NCBI RefSeq assembly: GCF_002252565.1
Contig: NZ_NPML01000013.1
Coordinates: forward strand, 62,001-126,000
From: Petroclostridium xylanilyticum
GTDB lineage: Bacteria; Bacillota; Clostridia; SK-Y3
Direction of reading: 5' to 3'
Length of the DNA: 64,000 nucleotides
Part shown: piece after piece, positions 53,170 through 63,648 of the stretch
How positions within the stretch are numbered: the first letter of the stretch is position 1
Layout of the letters: each line of letters opens with the position of its first letter
Made by a program: the position numbers and the translations under genes
Notes under the pieces: model-generated
Seen by the model: the letters and a program-made list of their open reading frames with translations, nothing else
Database searches by the model: none
Told to the model about the DNA's origin: nothing

Positions 53170-54132
53170 ATGATTATATTGATTAGAACAACGAGAGAAA
53201 ACGATAAGGTAAAAGATGTTTCGTCTTTAAACGCCAAATATTATGACACTAAAAATAAAATTGTTGCAAGCATAGGTAAATATTACACTTACTCCTGCAT
53301 TTTTTTTAGTATTATGATTATTACTTTCCTTACCTATTTTATTGCTTCCAAAGGCCTATCGACTTTTTTGAAAGATGGAGTAAGTTTATTTGATTTTTTA
53401 TTAGGAACTGAATGGAAACCGGAACATGAGAATACTCCAAAATTTGGAGCCTTTGCATTTATTTTTGGTTCCTTTGCAGTAACTCTACTGTCTGTATCTC
53501 TCAGTACTCCCTTAAGTGTCGGTGCGGCAATTTTTATGGCAGAAATAAGTCCTAAATCAGGATCTAGGTTTCTACAACCGGTTATTGAGTTATTAGTGGG
53601 AATACCTTCTGTTGTCTACGGCTTTATTGGTTTATCTGTTATTGTTCCATTTATGAGAAATACCTTTGGTGGAACCGGTTTTTGCCTGGCATCCGGGACA
53701 CTTGTTTTGACAATCATGATCTTACCCACTATTACAAGTGTTTCCTATGATTCGCTAAAAGCGCTGCCCGGTGGCCTTAAAGATGCCTCTTATGCCCTTG
53801 GAGCAACAAGGTGGCAAACCATTTACCGAGTCTTAATTCCAACCGCTTTGCCCAGCATATTGACTGGGGTTGTTCTTGGGATGGCACGTGCTTTTGGAGA
53901 AGCACTCGCAGTACAAATGGTTATAGGAAACGTGCAAAGACTGCCAAATTCTATTTTTGACTCAATAAGCACACTTACCAGCATTCTTACTTTGGAAATG
54001 AGTAATACAATCGCAGGGACAACATATAATAATGCATTGTGGTCCATGGCTCTTATACTGCTTCTGATGTCATTCATCTTTATCTTTATCATAAGAATTT
54101 TAGGGAAAGGAAGTAAGTTAAATGAACGTTAA
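53170..54132 (+). CDS. pstC: Phosphate ABC transporter permease PstC
   Basis: About 317-320 residues, six membrane segments, with the PstC pattern FGAFAFIFGSFAVTLLSVSLSTPLS, spread over residues 95-120, and the ATPase-contact loop DASYALGATRWQTIYRVLIPTA. It builds the phosphate channel with PstA. The ATG overlaps the AAGGA ribosome site, so the TTG at 53179 is the more likely start. Ends overlapping pstA by 11 bases. Confidence 0.95.
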   Translation: MIILIRTTRENDKVKDVSSLNAKYYDTKNKIVASIGKYYTYSCIFFSIMIITFLTYFIASKGLSTFLKDGVSLFDFLLGTEWKPEHENTPKFGAFAFIFGSFAVTLLSVSLSTPLSVGAAIFMAEISPKSGSRFLQPVIELLVGIPSVVYGFIGLSVIVPFMRNTFGGTGFCLASGTLVLTIMILPTITSVSYDSLKALPGGLKDASYALGATRWQTIYRVLIPTALPSILTGVVLGMARAFGEALAVQMVIGNVQRLPNSIFDSISTLTSILTLEMSNTIAGTTYNNALWSMALILLLMSFIFIFIIRILGKGSKLNER

Positions 54133-55006
54133 GGTAACCGATAAAATTGCTACAATAATATTCTATACAATTGCAATCGTTATTACGTTAATATTAGTTG
54201 GCTTATTGAGTTTTATCCTTGTAAAGGGTTTGTCCGGCATATCATGGGGTTTTCTGACAAAACCGCCCGAAAATATGAAAGCTGGCGGTGGAGTTGGCCC
54301 ACAAATATTTAATTCATTTTTCCTGCTTTTTCTTACCATGCTCTTTACTGTTCCGGTTGGTATTGGCGGTGGAATATATATGGCCGAATATTCGAAACCA
54401 AATATTGTTACTAATATAGCAAGACTTGTTATTGAAGTTTTATCTTCTCTTCCTTCAATTGTGGTAGGGTTATTTGGTTTACTGATTTTTGTTCAAAAGA
54501 TGGGGATGGGATTCTCTTTATTTTCCGGGGCCTTAGCCCTAATGATATTCAATCTCCCTTTAATGGTCCGTATTACCGAACAATCTTTGAGGGCGGTACC
54601 GGTAGAACAAAAGGAAGCAAGTCTTGCAATGGGTATTTCCCACTGGAAAACAATTGTATCTATCATGCTCCCTATAGCCCTTCCAGGGATCATCACGGGA
54701 ACAATATTAACAGCCGGAAGAGCATTTGGTGAAGCTGCTGCACTAATGTTTACTGCAGGAATGAGCTCCCCACCTCTGGATTTTACAAATTGGAACCCAC
54801 TATCAGCAAATTCACCTATAAACCCTTTTAGACCGGCTGCAACCCTTGCTGTTCATATCTGGAAGGTTAATAGTGAAGGTCTGACCCCCGACGCCAAACA
54901 AATCGCTGCCTCAGCTTCAGCAGTTCTTATTACATGTGTATTGTTTTTTAATTTATTATCACGATTGGTCGGAAAATTGATTTACAAGAAATTTACAGCT
55001 GCATAA
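54122..55006 (+). CDS. pstA: Phosphate ABC transporter permease PstA
   Basis: 294 residues with six membrane segments, GIGGGIYMAEYSKPN, the EAA-like loop KEASLAMGISHWKTIVSIMLPIALPGI and FGEAAALMFTAG, all PstA features. It pairs with PstC, whose gene it overlaps by 11 bases, implying coupled translation. pstB follows after 35 bases. Confidence 0.95.
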   Translation: MNVKVTDKIATIIFYTIAIVITLILVGLLSFILVKGLSGISWGFLTKPPENMKAGGGVGPQIFNSFFLLFLTMLFTVPVGIGGGIYMAEYSKPNIVTNIARLVIEVLSSLPSIVVGLFGLLIFVQKMGMGFSLFSGALALMIFNLPLMVRITEQSLRAVPVEQKEASLAMGISHWKTIVSIMLPIALPGIITGTILTAGRAFGEAAALMFTAGMSSPPLDFTNWNPLSANSPINPFRPAATLAVHIWKVNSEGLTPDAKQIAASASAVLITCVLFFNLLSRLVGKLIYKKFTAA

Positions 55007-55041
55007 CTTATTTTTATAGAGAGTATTCTTAGGAGGATAAT

Positions 55042-55830
55042 ATGGTTACTCATAATAATATTTCATTTGCTGAAAAGGATATTGCTATTGAAACACGGAA
55101 TCTAAATATATACTATGGTGCCAAGCATGCAATTAAAAACCTTAGCATGCAAATTAAAAAGTTAGATATTACGGCCTTTATTGGTCCTTCAGGATGTGGA
55201 AAATCCACCTATCTGCGTGCCCTGAATAGAATGAATGATTTAATACCGATTGCTAAAACTACAGGAGAAATTTTATTTGATGGACAAAATATTTGTGACA
55301 AAAATATAGACCTTGCAAAAATCCGGCAAAAAATTGGGATGGTATGGCAAAAACCCAATCCATTTAATAAGTCAATTTACGAAAACATCGTATTTGCACT
55401 TAAGTATTATGGAATCAAACAAAAACACGTACTAGATGAAATTGTTGAAGATAGTTTGAAAAAAGTAGCTTTGTGGGATGAAGTCAAGGACCGACTGCAT
55501 AAATCCGCATTGGCATTATCCGGCGGGCAGCAGCAAAGGCTTTGTATTGCCCGTGCAATCGCTACCAAGCCTGAGATTTTGCTTCTGGACGAACCTACTT
55601 CTGCTCTAGACCCCATTTCATCTGCAAAAATTGAAGAACTGCTTTTTGAGTTAAAAAAAGATTATACAATTATTATAGTTACCCATAATATGCAACAAGC
55701 CGGAAGAATCTCCTCTTATACCGCTTTCTTTTTAATGGGGGACCTTATTGAGTATAATGAAACAAATGTGATATTTACCAACCCAGTTATAGATAAGACC
55801 AATGATTATATTATGGGACGATTCGGCTGA
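55042..55830 (+). CDS. pstB: Phosphate ABC transporter ATP-binding protein PstB, operon copy
   Basis: 262 residues: Walker [10 protein letters not shown] (about residue 45), Q-loop [18 protein letters not shown], signature ALSGGQQQR, Walker [14 protein letters not shown] and switch histidine VTHNMQQ. It has a 12-residue N-terminal extension compared with the lone copy. AGGAGG precedes the ATG. Fourth gene of pstSCAB; a stem (AAGTCACCC/GGGTGGCTT, about 55838-55870) follows and may end the transcript. Confidence 0.95.
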   Translation: MVTHNNISFAEKDIAIETRNLNIYYGAKHAIKNLSMQIKKLDITAFIGPSGCGKSTYLRALNRMNDLIPIAKTTGEILFDGQNICDKNIDLAKIRQKIGMVWQKPNPFNKSIYENIVFALKYYGIKQKHVLDEIVEDSLKKVALWDEVKDRLHKSALALSGGQQQRLCIARAIATKPEILLLDEPTSALDPISSAKIEELLFELKKDYTIIIVTHNMQQAGRISSYTAFFLMGDLIEYNETNVIFTNPVIDKTNDYIMGRFG

Positions 55831-55942
55831 TATCTGAAAAGTCACCCTCTCCTTCTTAATGGGTGGCTTAAAAAATATACATGTAAATTTTTTAGGTTAT
55901 ATTTTCCAACTGTTATTCTTTTTACAAAGGAGACTCGTGATA

Positions 55943-58033
55943 ATGCGCATAAGAAAATACTTTCCAAATATCATAAGATTTACAAACAAATTAAAAGAAC
56001 GGCATACTAAAATTTTACCTAAAAAGGGTACTGATATCATTAAACTTGAAGGCATTATAAAGTTTCTAAATAATTTTAAACTGAAGAATCTTTTATTGTC
56101 TTGTTTTCTATTAATTTTAATTATTCCTCTTACCCTGATACTCTCTTTTTCGTTTGTAGAAAACCGGAGTATTCTGGCAGGTGAACTATCGAAAGCACTT
56201 TCTGATACTAATAAATTAACTGCTCAACTAATCGGCAGCAATATTAAAGATATCAATGCAATCATTACTGAGATATTAACAGATACTGAATTTGAACAAA
56301 ATATATCTGAACTGAACCAAGATAAGACAAATATGAAAGCTCATAACTGGGTTTTGAGCAGAATGCGTTCATTCAGAGCTAAGGCTATCAGCACAGGAAT
56401 TGAAACAATCATTGTTACTACAAACGATGGTGAAAAGCATTATGGAGAACTATTAAAATCCCCATTTTATGATAAACCATTTAAAGGGTCTGAAATTGAA
56501 AGAAAGCTTAGTCAAATACCAGCCGAAAAATTAATCTTCCCTTTTGAATATAATAATGAAAAATATTTGGTTTTGGGTATAAAAACTCCTGTAATGTACA
56601 TACATATTTACAAAAAATTAGATAATATTAGAAATTTATATAATAACATAGATTTTAAAAATGGAGAAACAGCTATTATCGCCGACGATTATACTTACAT
56701 TATTCCACCTTCTAAAATTAATCTGGACCATCTGATGAAGTTTGTACTAACAGAAGGAACGGGATATTTTATTGATAAATTAAACAACGGCGATTATGTA
56801 GTCTCCTACAATCAAATTCCTGATACTAAATTTTATTTTATTTCTACCGTACCGCTTAACAATGTTTATAAAAAATCCAATGAAGTGACAATAACACTTT
56901 TATGGGTATGCGGCATATCAGTTGCTGTTGCTTTTTTAATCGCTTACTTAATATCCAATTTAATCGCCAAACCGGTGTTTAATTTGCAGAAACTAATGCA
57001 GATGGCTGAAAAAGGTGACCTAAACATCCAGGTAGAGTTGTCTGGAAAAAGCGAACTTGCAATTTTAAGTAAAAGTTTTATGAAAATGTTAGAAGAATTT
57101 GTAGAGCTCATCAAAGAAATTAGTAATGATGCAAATATCTTAAATGAGCATGCTGTAAAAATGGAAAGCATCGCAAATAACGCTCGAACAATTTCTGAGC
57201 AAACGGCTATTGCTTATAATGAACTTGCAATAAGTACTCAAAAACAAGCAGATGATGCGCTCCAGTGTTTTGAAAATGGCAGAATATTGGAAGAAAAAAT
57301 AACAAATGTAATTAACTTTACTTCTACGATTAAACAAGATATATATAACATGGTAAATATGATTAATAATGGCCATACAAATATGGAGCTGCTTGTAAAT
57401 TCATCCAATAACACCATAGAATCATCTAATAAAGTATTGAATAGTATTTCAATGCTAAAGAATAATACAACCCAAATCAATAAAATTACCAAGTTAATAA
57501 AAAATGCTGCCGAACAATCCAATCTTCTGGCACTCAATGCAGCTATTGAAGCCGCAAGAGCTGGTGAGCACGGCAGGGGCTTCGCTATTGTAGCAGATGA
57601 AATGAGAAAACTATCTTTAGATATTCAGGGTTCCACTAAAGAAATTGAAAACATTTTAAACTATATTTTGGATAACGTTCAACAAGTACATGATTACTCC
57701 AAAACTTCCAACCAGATTATTCATGAACAAATTACGCTGATTAAAACTTCAAATGAATTATTTAAACAAATAAACAATTTATCTACTATTACTATCAATC
57801 ATGTATCAGGAATCGACCAGATGATGGAAGAAATGAGCTCCAGCAATAGTAACACTTATCATGCCATTAAAAATATTAGTACTTTTGCGGAAGAAAACGC
57901 CGGAACTACACAGCATCTTTCAGCAAGCATAAGTGATTTTACCAATTTTATCAATGAATTATACAATCATGCAAAAGAACTTGAAAATCTGTCTATGACA
58001 TTACTACATTCTGTTAATCAGTTTAAAATTTAA
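55943..58033 (+). CDS. Methyl-accepting chemotaxis protein
   Basis: 696 residues from the ATG after AAAGGAGA; the frame is open further upstream without a ribosome site. Membrane segment at about 45-70 ([18 protein letters not shown]), extracellular sensor of about 240 residues, second segment near 315-335 ([17 protein letters not shown]), HAMP domain, and a long signalling coiled coil with the hairpin tip [26 protein letters not shown]. It reports a stimulus to CheA/CheW. It stands directly behind pstSCAB, so a link with phosphate is possible but unproven. Confidence 0.93.
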   Translation: MRIRKYFPNIIRFTNKLKERHTKILPKKGTDIIKLEGIIKFLNNFKLKNLLLSCFLLILIIPLTLILSFSFVENRSILAGELSKALSDTNKLTAQLIGSNIKDINAIITEILTDTEFEQNISELNQDKTNMKAHNWVLSRMRSFRAKAISTGIETIIVTTNDGEKHYGELLKSPFYDKPFKGSEIERKLSQIPAEKLIFPFEYNNEKYLVLGIKTPVMYIHIYKKLDNIRNLYNNIDFKNGETAIIADDYTYIIPPSKINLDHLMKFVLTEGTGYFIDKLNNGDYVVSYNQIPDTKFYFISTVPLNNVYKKSNEVTITLLWVCGISVAVAFLIAYLISNLIAKPVFNLQKLMQMAEKGDLNIQVELSGKSELAILSKSFMKMLEEFVELIKEISNDANILNEHAVKMESIANNARTISEQTAIAYNELAISTQKQADDALQCFENGRILEEKITNVINFTSTIKQDIYNMVNMINNGHTNMELLVNSSNNTIESSNKVLNSISMLKNNTTQINKITKLIKNAAEQSNLLALNAAIEAARAGEHGRGFAIVADEMRKLSLDIQGSTKEIENILNYILDNVQQVHDYSKTSNQIIHEQITLIKTSNELFKQINNLSTITINHVSGIDQMMEEMSSSNSNTYHAIKNISTFAEENAGTTQHLSASISDFTNFINELYNHAKELENLSMTLLHSVNQFKI

Positions 58034-58104
58034 AATACAATTATAATAGTTTTGAATAAACGTCTTCTTAACCCTGATGTGGCTTTTCCTATACAGAGAT
58101 GTTT

Positions 58105-58138
58105 TACGACCGGCTTTAAATGAGAAAGCCGGCCTTGT
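58105..58138. terminator. Hairpin behind the chemoreceptor gene
   Basis: CCGGCTTT/AAAGCCGG with a seven-base loop, between convergent genes. No T-tract, so termination is uncertain. Confidence 0.5.
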
Positions 58139-58156
58139 ATATCTGCTCTTGAGATA

Positions 58157-59512
58157 CTATACTGCCCTTTGCCGGCGGAACTGGCTGTTGTAAAGGTGAT
58201 GGTAAAACCCTCTTTTATTCAGCAGTTCATGATGGTTACCCCTTTCAATGATCTCTCCGCCGTTAATGACCAGAATTTGATCCGCATTCTGGATGGTACT
58301 CAACCGATGGGCAATGACAAAACTGGTCCGCCCTTTCATCAACTGCTGCATCGCCTGCTGGATGTGCATCTCGGTACGGGTGTCCACATTGCTGGTTGCT
58401 TCATCCAGGATAAGAATGGCCGGGTCGCTGAGAATTGCCCTTGCAATGGTTTGACCCGGCTTTGCTTTCAGGTTGACATTTTTTAAAACAGGAACACCCT
58501 TTTCATATCCAAAATCAACATCCTTGAAAACCACTTCTCCTGATACGTTTTTCATCACTGCAGCATCAGGTACATCATCCAATTCTGGCTTCTGATCCAT
58601 CACTTCAAATACCCGTTCTGCTCCTGCCAGTGCCGACTGGACCATGTTAAACTGATTTGCAATATCGTTGATAGGCCGCGTGAACTGCTTAGCGTAGTTT
58701 AAAAAACCGGCAATCATGCCGACTGTCATCGTTCCCTTCACAGCCATCAGGCCCCCGGCAGCGGCACCCAGTACAAAACTGATGTTGCCCAGGCAGTTCA
58801 TGAGCGGCGGAATGATACCGGACAAGATTTGTGCACGTATCCCTGCTTCATTCAGCCGCCGGTTTACGATTTCAAATTTGCTGATAGCTTCTGCCTCCCT
58901 GCAATATGCTTTTACTACACGCTGTCCCGATATGGTTTCTTCAATATATCCGTTTAATTCTCCCAATTGCTTTTGCTGGGCTGAAAAGTATTTTTTTGTG
59001 ATACGTGCAATCCTTTTCGATAAGAACAGTCCTGCAAGAGTAAAAATCAGAATGAACAGGGTAAGCAAAGGGCTGATCCAGAGCATCATTCCCAGTGATC
59101 CGATAAGTGAAATAATGCTGGAAATCAACTGGGTTGTGCTTTGCGTCAGAACATTGTTTATGTTTTCCACATCGTTGGTCAGGCGGCTCATCAGCTCTCC
59201 GTGCGGACGACTGTCAAAAAAGTGCAGTGAGAGCGTCTGTACTTTGCTGAATAAATCTTTTCTGAGATTTCGTACCGTGTTCTGCGAAATCCCGATCATC
59301 ATATAAGTTTGGATCCATACGGTCAGCGCGCTGATTGCATATACAACCATCAGCACCCCTACATCCGCAGCCAGTTTTGCAAAATCAACATTTCCCTTTC
59401 CCACCATCGTGTCCACTGCAAGTCCAATCAGGTAGGGTCCTGCCAGGGATAGTCCCGTCCCTGTCAACACCATAATAAAAACGACAGCCAATTGCCTCTT
59501 TTGTCCGCCCAA
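58157..59512 (-). pseudogene. ABC exporter half-transporter 2, Walker A to signature deleted
   Basis: An open frame of 451 residues covering the six-span membrane domain (QNTVRNLRKDLFSKVQTLSLHFFD) and part of the ATPase. After KPGQTIA it jumps directly to RAILSDPAILILDEATSNVD: the Walker A, Q-loop and LSGGQ signature (about 120-130 residues) are missing in frame. Walker B, D-loop and the switch His (IAHRLSTI) remain. It cannot bind ATP normally. The true N-terminus was also lost; the frame continues upstream (GGKANNTKETLKRLWHYL) into half-transporter 1. Probably a decayed multidrug/lipid exporter subunit. Confidence 0.85.
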
Positions 59513-59529
59513 ATAGTGCCAAAGCCGTT

Positions 59530-61014
59530 TCAGCGTTTCTTTTGTATTGTTAGCCTTTCCACCTTGTCCATGGACAATCTCTGCTTCTGCCCGCCCGAAA
59601 GGTTTACACCCCGCTGTCCCAGTACTGTGTCGTAGCCATGGGGAAACCCCATGATAAAATCATGGGCCTGTGCTGCTTTGGCGGCCTCTACCACTTCCTC
59701 TTCCGTCGCGTCCTTGCGCCCCCACCGGATATTATCCCGGATGGTTCCCGAAAAAAGGATGGATTCCTGCAAGACCACACTGATGATGCTGCGCAAGTAC
59801 TGAGGTTCCATATCCCGTACGTCCACTCCATCAATGAGTATCCTTCCTTCGGTTGCATCGTAAAATCTGGGTATCAGGTTTATCAGCGTGGATTTACCGG
59901 CCCCGGTAGCACCCAGGATAGCAATGGTCTCGCCTGGATTGGCTGTGAAAGAAACATCCTGGAGTACATCCGCTCCACTTGTACCTTCATAGCGGAATGA
60001 TACATGCTTAAACTCCACTCGTCCTGCTCTGACGACATTTCTGCAAGCTTCTGAATCATTCCCGATATCCAATTCCATATCCAGCACTTCAATGATACGA
60101 TCTGCCGAAGCCTTTGCCCTGGTAGCCGACATCAGCATCATGGTTGACATCATAAGGGCAAACAAGATTTGCATAATATAATTAATTAATGCGATAACAT
60201 GCCCCACCTGTATATTCCCGGAATTGACGCGATAACCTCCAAGCCATGTGACAGCCACCACACCGGTATTCATCAGCAGCATAATGATGGGCATGGTCAT
60301 ACCCACAAACCGGGAGGCTTTTACAGTGATTTCCATCAGTTCATCATTCGCTTTGCCAAACCGGCTGATTTCATAATCGGAACGGACAAAAGCCTTTACT
60401 ACCCTGACTCCCGTCAGGTTTTCCCGCATCACTCTGTTGACCCTGTCCAACTTTTCCTGTACTGCAGCAAACAGCGGAAAACTTTTCGTGATTACAAAAG
60501 CCAATATCCCTATCATCACCGGGATTACCGCCAATGATATGCATGCAAGGACGGGATTGATTGCAACCGCCATCATAATTCCGCCAACAAACAGTAGAGG
60601 TGCGCGGACCAAGATACGCAGCATCATCAGCACAACATGCTGCACCTGCATTACATCATTGGTCAGCCGGGTAATCAGCGATTCGGTTTTTAACTTGTCC
60701 AGATTGGCAAAGGAAAATGACTGAATTTTCTGAAACAGGTCGGCCCTGAGGTCGGTACCGAAATTCTGGGAGGCTATCACGGCAAATATTGTACATCCTA
60801 TACCTCCTGCCATTCCAAGCAAGGCAATCCCCAGCATAAGTGTTCCTGTCTTGATAATATAGCCGGCATCTCGGCTGCCCACACCAATGTTGACAATGCG
60901 GGACATCAGGGTTGGCTGAAGCAAGTCGCAGACTACTTCCACAAGCATCAGAAGCGGAGCCAGCAGCACAGCGGCCCAGTATGGTTTTAAATATAAGGCT
61001 AATCTTTTCATCAA
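59530..61014 (-). pseudogene. ABC exporter half-transporter 1, truncated after the signature
   Basis: 494 residues: six-span exporter domain (ASQNFGTDLRADLFQKIQSFSFAN) and an ATPase with Walker A LGATGAGKST (about 365), Q-loop VVLQESILFSGTI and signature NLSGGQKQRLS. There the homology ends and a 13-residue foreign tail follows, so Walker B, D-loop and switch His are gone. The missing DNA includes its own end and the start of half-transporter 2. Second gene after MarR; the bases are visibly richer in G/C than the pst and chemoreceptor genes beside it. Confidence 0.85.
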
Positions 61015-61030
61015 ACCTATCCTCCAATTA

Positions 61031-61045
61031 ATTCGATATCTAAAT
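61031..61045. promoter_or_regulatory. Second MarR-type site, degenerate
   Basis: ATTCGATATCTAAAT, a one-base-shorter relative of the palindrome upstream of marR, between the MarR and exporter genes. Confidence 0.4.
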
Positions 61046-61055
61046 ATATCTTTAA

Positions 61056-61499
61056 TTAATCTTCCTTGCAGGTCTTCTTCAGGTTTTCCTCCATCTGCAG
61101 AAAAAAACGTCTGATCAGTGCCTTTTCTGTTGTTGTAAAGTTTTTAAAAGTTTCATTTTCCAACTGCTTTAGCTTCATTTCAACAGAAAGCCGGACGTTT
61201 TTTCCTTTTTCTGTAAGATAAACCCTGGATACGCGGGAATCTTCCGGATCCGTCCTTCTCATGATCCAACCGGCCTTCTCCATCCTCTTTAACGTTGCCG
61301 TAATAGTCGCAGGCGTCAATTTACGCCGTTGTGCCAATTCTGTTTGTGTCAGTCCGTCCCTTTCCCATAAGGCAAATAAAACAGGCGGCTGGCCGTAATA
61401 CAGTTCCAATTCTTCCAACAACTCCACTACACGGCGGTGATGCAAACGCGTTACTTTTACAAACAAATCATTCAGGGAATCTTCATCAAACTGTTCCAT
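61056..61499 (-). CDS. MarR family transcriptional regulator
   Basis: 147 residues with the winged-helix core (DGLTQTELAQRRKLTPATITATLKRMEKAGWIMR is the region, recognition helix at about 62-75) and the wing residues DPEDSRVSRVYLTEKG. Helical dimerisation segments lie at both ends. It heads the exporter operon and probably represses it until a toxic ligand binds. A 16-bp palindrome lies 15 bases upstream of its ATG, fitting autoregulation. Intact, although the exporter genes it controls are broken. Confidence 0.92.
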   Translation of the reverse strand: MEQFDEDSLNDLFVKVTRLHHRRVVELLEELELYYGQPPVLFALWERDGLTQTELAQRRKLTPATITATLKRMEKAGWIMRRTDPEDSRVSRVYLTEKGKNVRLSVEMKLKQLENETFKNFTTTEKALIRRFFLQMEENLKKTCKED

Positions 61500-61514
61500 A
61501 TTCCACCTCCAATT

Positions 61515-61530
61515 ATTTAGATATCTAAAT
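61515..61530. promoter_or_regulatory. MarR operator, perfect palindrome
   Basis: ATTTAGATATCTAAAT is a perfect 16-bp inverted repeat just upstream of the marR ribosome site (GGAGG); a related site recurs at 61031. Confidence 0.7.
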
Positions 61531-61592
61531 ATATTTTCATAATAGCACTATAAAAAATCCAAGTCAAGTAATTTATTTCAAACTGCATTTTC

Positions 61593-61913
61593 AGGCATTT
61601 ATATGAAGATATCCGGCTTTCAAATCTATCCAGGCATGTAAATATGAACGCCAATTATCTTTCAGAGTTATTTAAGAAGGAAGTAGGTATCTCCACCAGC
61701 GAATACATTCAAAGTGAAAAGATCGAAGAAGCAAAAAAATTATTAGCTTTCACCAATTATTTGCTGTTGGATATTTCCCTCTGGCTGAACTTCCATGACC
61801 AAAGCCATTTTACCAGGGTCTTTAAGAAAATAACAGGCTTGACACCAAAACAGTACCGGGATAAAAATAGCGCTTTATTAGGTTTCAATATTTATTTGTT
61901 AAATCTATGTTAA
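61593..61913 (+). pseudogene. AraC family regulator, C-terminal HTH fragment
   Basis: The homology starts before the first ATG (HLYEDIRLSNLSRHVNMNANYL) and runs through both AraC helix-turn-helices to GLTPKQYRDKNS. An in-frame stop lies just upstream at 61569, and the sensor domain is missing. No ribosome site. It is the end of a larger regulator, cut when the region was rearranged. Confidence 0.75.
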
Positions 61914-62026
61914 ATCTATGTTTATTAACAAAAAACAGTATAAATTTGGTATTAAATGTGCTAATATTATTAATATTAATATTGTATATGCATACTATTT
62001 TTTTATTTCGAAGGAGGTAAAATACT

Positions 62027-62698
62027 ATGGTAACAAGACACCACTTTGATATGGAACTGGAAAACCTGCATCAAGATCTAATAGACATGGGCAATAAAAT
62101 ACAGGAATCTATCGATAATGCAATTATCGCATTAAAAGATCAAAATATTGAATTAGCAAGGCAGGTATTGAAAAATGATGATGTAATCGATGAATTAGAA
62201 CATAAAATTGAGAGAAAGTGTATCAACCTTATTGCAAGGCAGCAGCCATTGGCAAAAGATTTACGGACAATCAGCACTGCGCTTAAAATTATTACAGATA
62301 TGGAAAGAATTGCAGATCATTCTGCTGATATCTGTGATTTAACCATAAAAATGGCAGACCAAAAATACATTAAACCATTGATTGATATTCCCAAAATGGC
62401 CGAAGCAGCAAAAGCAATGGTTAATCATGCAATCAATGCTTATGTTACCCAGGATGTAGAGCTGGCAAAGAAAGTTTGTAATGATGATGACGAGGTAGAT
62501 AATTATTTTGTTAAAATAGTAGATGAACTTAGAGAAATCATTCGTCAAAATCCAGACACTGTCTATCAAGCTACTAACTTCATTCTAGTTGCAAAATACC
62601 TGGAACGTATGGGCGACCATGCAACCAATATCGGTGAATGGGTAATATACAATGTAACAGGTGTCCATAAAGATCTTAACCATGGAGAAGTGAGATAG
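62027..62698 (+). CDS. phoU: Phosphate signalling regulator PhoU
   Basis: 223 residues, two tandem three-helix PhoU repeats (about 10-100 and 115-210). Metal-site segments E.LEHKIERKC, DMERIADHSADI and YLERMGDHATNI are present. PhoU restrains PstB and the PhoR kinase when phosphate is ample. Usually the last gene of the pst operon, here it is about 6 kb away, behind a chemoreceptor and the broken exporter cluster. AAGGAGG is nine bases before the ATG. Confidence 0.96.
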   Translation: MVTRHHFDMELENLHQDLIDMGNKIQESIDNAIIALKDQNIELARQVLKNDDVIDELEHKIERKCINLIARQQPLAKDLRTISTALKIITDMERIADHSADICDLTIKMADQKYIKPLIDIPKMAEAAKAMVNHAINAYVTQDVELAKKVCNDDDEVDNYFVKIVDELREIIRQNPDTVYQATNFILVAKYLERMGDHATNIGEWVIYNVTGVHKDLNHGEVR

Positions 62699-62707
62699 AA
62701 AATAAAT

Positions 62708-62753
62708 AAAAAAATATACGATACGACGATACGTGGTATCGTATATTTTTTTA
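62708..62753. terminator. Bidirectional terminator between phoU and the DUF378 gene
   Basis: Arms AAAAAATATACGATAC and GTATCGTATATTTTTT pair over 16 bp; T-tracts are present in both directions. Confidence 0.9.
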
Positions 62754-62754
62754 T

Positions 62755-62958
62755 TTAATGATTTCTTGCCGGAACTCTCTCTCTAAATAATAAACTAACT
62801 GTCCAGAGCCCTGCCAAACCTACAATCGTATATACAATTCTACTGAGCATTGCATTTTGTCCACCGAAGATACTTGCTACCAAGTCAATCCCAAATAAAC
62901 CTATTAATCCCCAGTTCAACGCCCCGATGATTACTAAAATTAAAGCCAATCTATCCAT
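62755..62958 (-). CDS. DUF378 family small membrane protein
   Basis: 67 residues with two membrane spans (LALILVIIGALNWGLIGLF and IVYTIVGLAGLWTVSLLF). ALNWGLIGLFGIDLVASIFG is the DUF378 signature. Function unknown. AAGGAG precedes the ATG. Single gene convergent with phoU. Confidence 0.9.
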   Translation of the reverse strand: MDRLALILVIIGALNWGLIGLFGIDLVASIFGGQNAMLSRIVYTIVGLAGLWTVSLLFRERVPARNH

Positions 62959-63033
62959 TTGATCAACTCCTTATAGCTTTTAATTTTAGTATTTCTTAAA
63001 TTTTAATATTAATACATATGAAAAATTTTTATA

Positions 63034-63648
63034 TCAACTTTTTGTACTTTTAATTATTTTTAACCGTGTAAATTCTTCTCTTTCCTTTTCCTCTAATGCA
63101 TTTTGAATATTGGATGTAATTTGCTCGTATCTGGGGATCATAATATTTTTTAGAGCATTCGCCCTCTTTTGTGTCCTTTTAATGTTATTAGCAAGCCTGT
63201 AAACTGCATTTTCAATTTCCGCGAGGTCAACTGTCAGCTTTTTAACCTTATCAAATTTTTTATATGCTTCGTCCAGTGCAGCATTGGTCCGGAAGAAACC
63301 ATACCTGGGTTGAATTTCTTTTTCTTCCATGGTGACCATAGGAATTTCCACTCCCATAATACTCCTGAATTTGATATCAATACCATCTTCGACAGGAATC
63401 GCATGTCCTATCTGCTCGACCGTACTAATTCCTATGGTAATATTGGCAACTTGCAGCGCTTCATAGGCTTCACGGAATGTAACATCTATCTGGGATTGAA
63501 TTTCTTCAGCTTTATCAATCAGCAGCATCATCTCCCGGATGAGTATATTTCTTTTTTTATCCAACAGCTCATATCCCTGTCTTGAAAGCCGCAAAGTATT
63601 ACGTGCCTGTATAAGATTCCCTTTGGTAGGAAATAAGGCGACATCCAT
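63034..63648 (-). CDS. atpD: V-type ATP synthase subunit D
   Basis: 204 residues, a long helical hairpin typical of the central rotor shaft: LFPTKGNLIQARNTLRLSRQGYELLDKKRNILIREM in the N-terminal helix (residues 5-41) and VYRLANNIKRTQKRANALKNIMIPRYE in the C-terminal helix. It links the catalytic A/B head to the membrane ring. Its ATG overlaps the stop of subunit B (TAATG), so translation is coupled. The operon continues past the window edge. Confidence 0.95.
   Translation of the reverse strand: MDVALFPTKGNLIQARNTLRLSRQGYELLDKKRNILIREMMLLIDKAEEIQSQIDVTFREAYEALQVANITIGISTVEQIGHAIPVEDGIDIKFRSIMGVEIPMVTMEEKEIQPRYGFFRTNAALDEAYKKFDKVKKLTVDLAEIENAVYRLANNIKRTQKRANALKNIMIPRYEQITSNIQNALEEKEREEFTRLKIIKSTKS

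Noticed and set aside
58716-59306. 196-codon plus-strand frame in the exporter region
   Set aside because: Shadow of the membrane domain of half-transporter 2; long only because of the higher G/C content.
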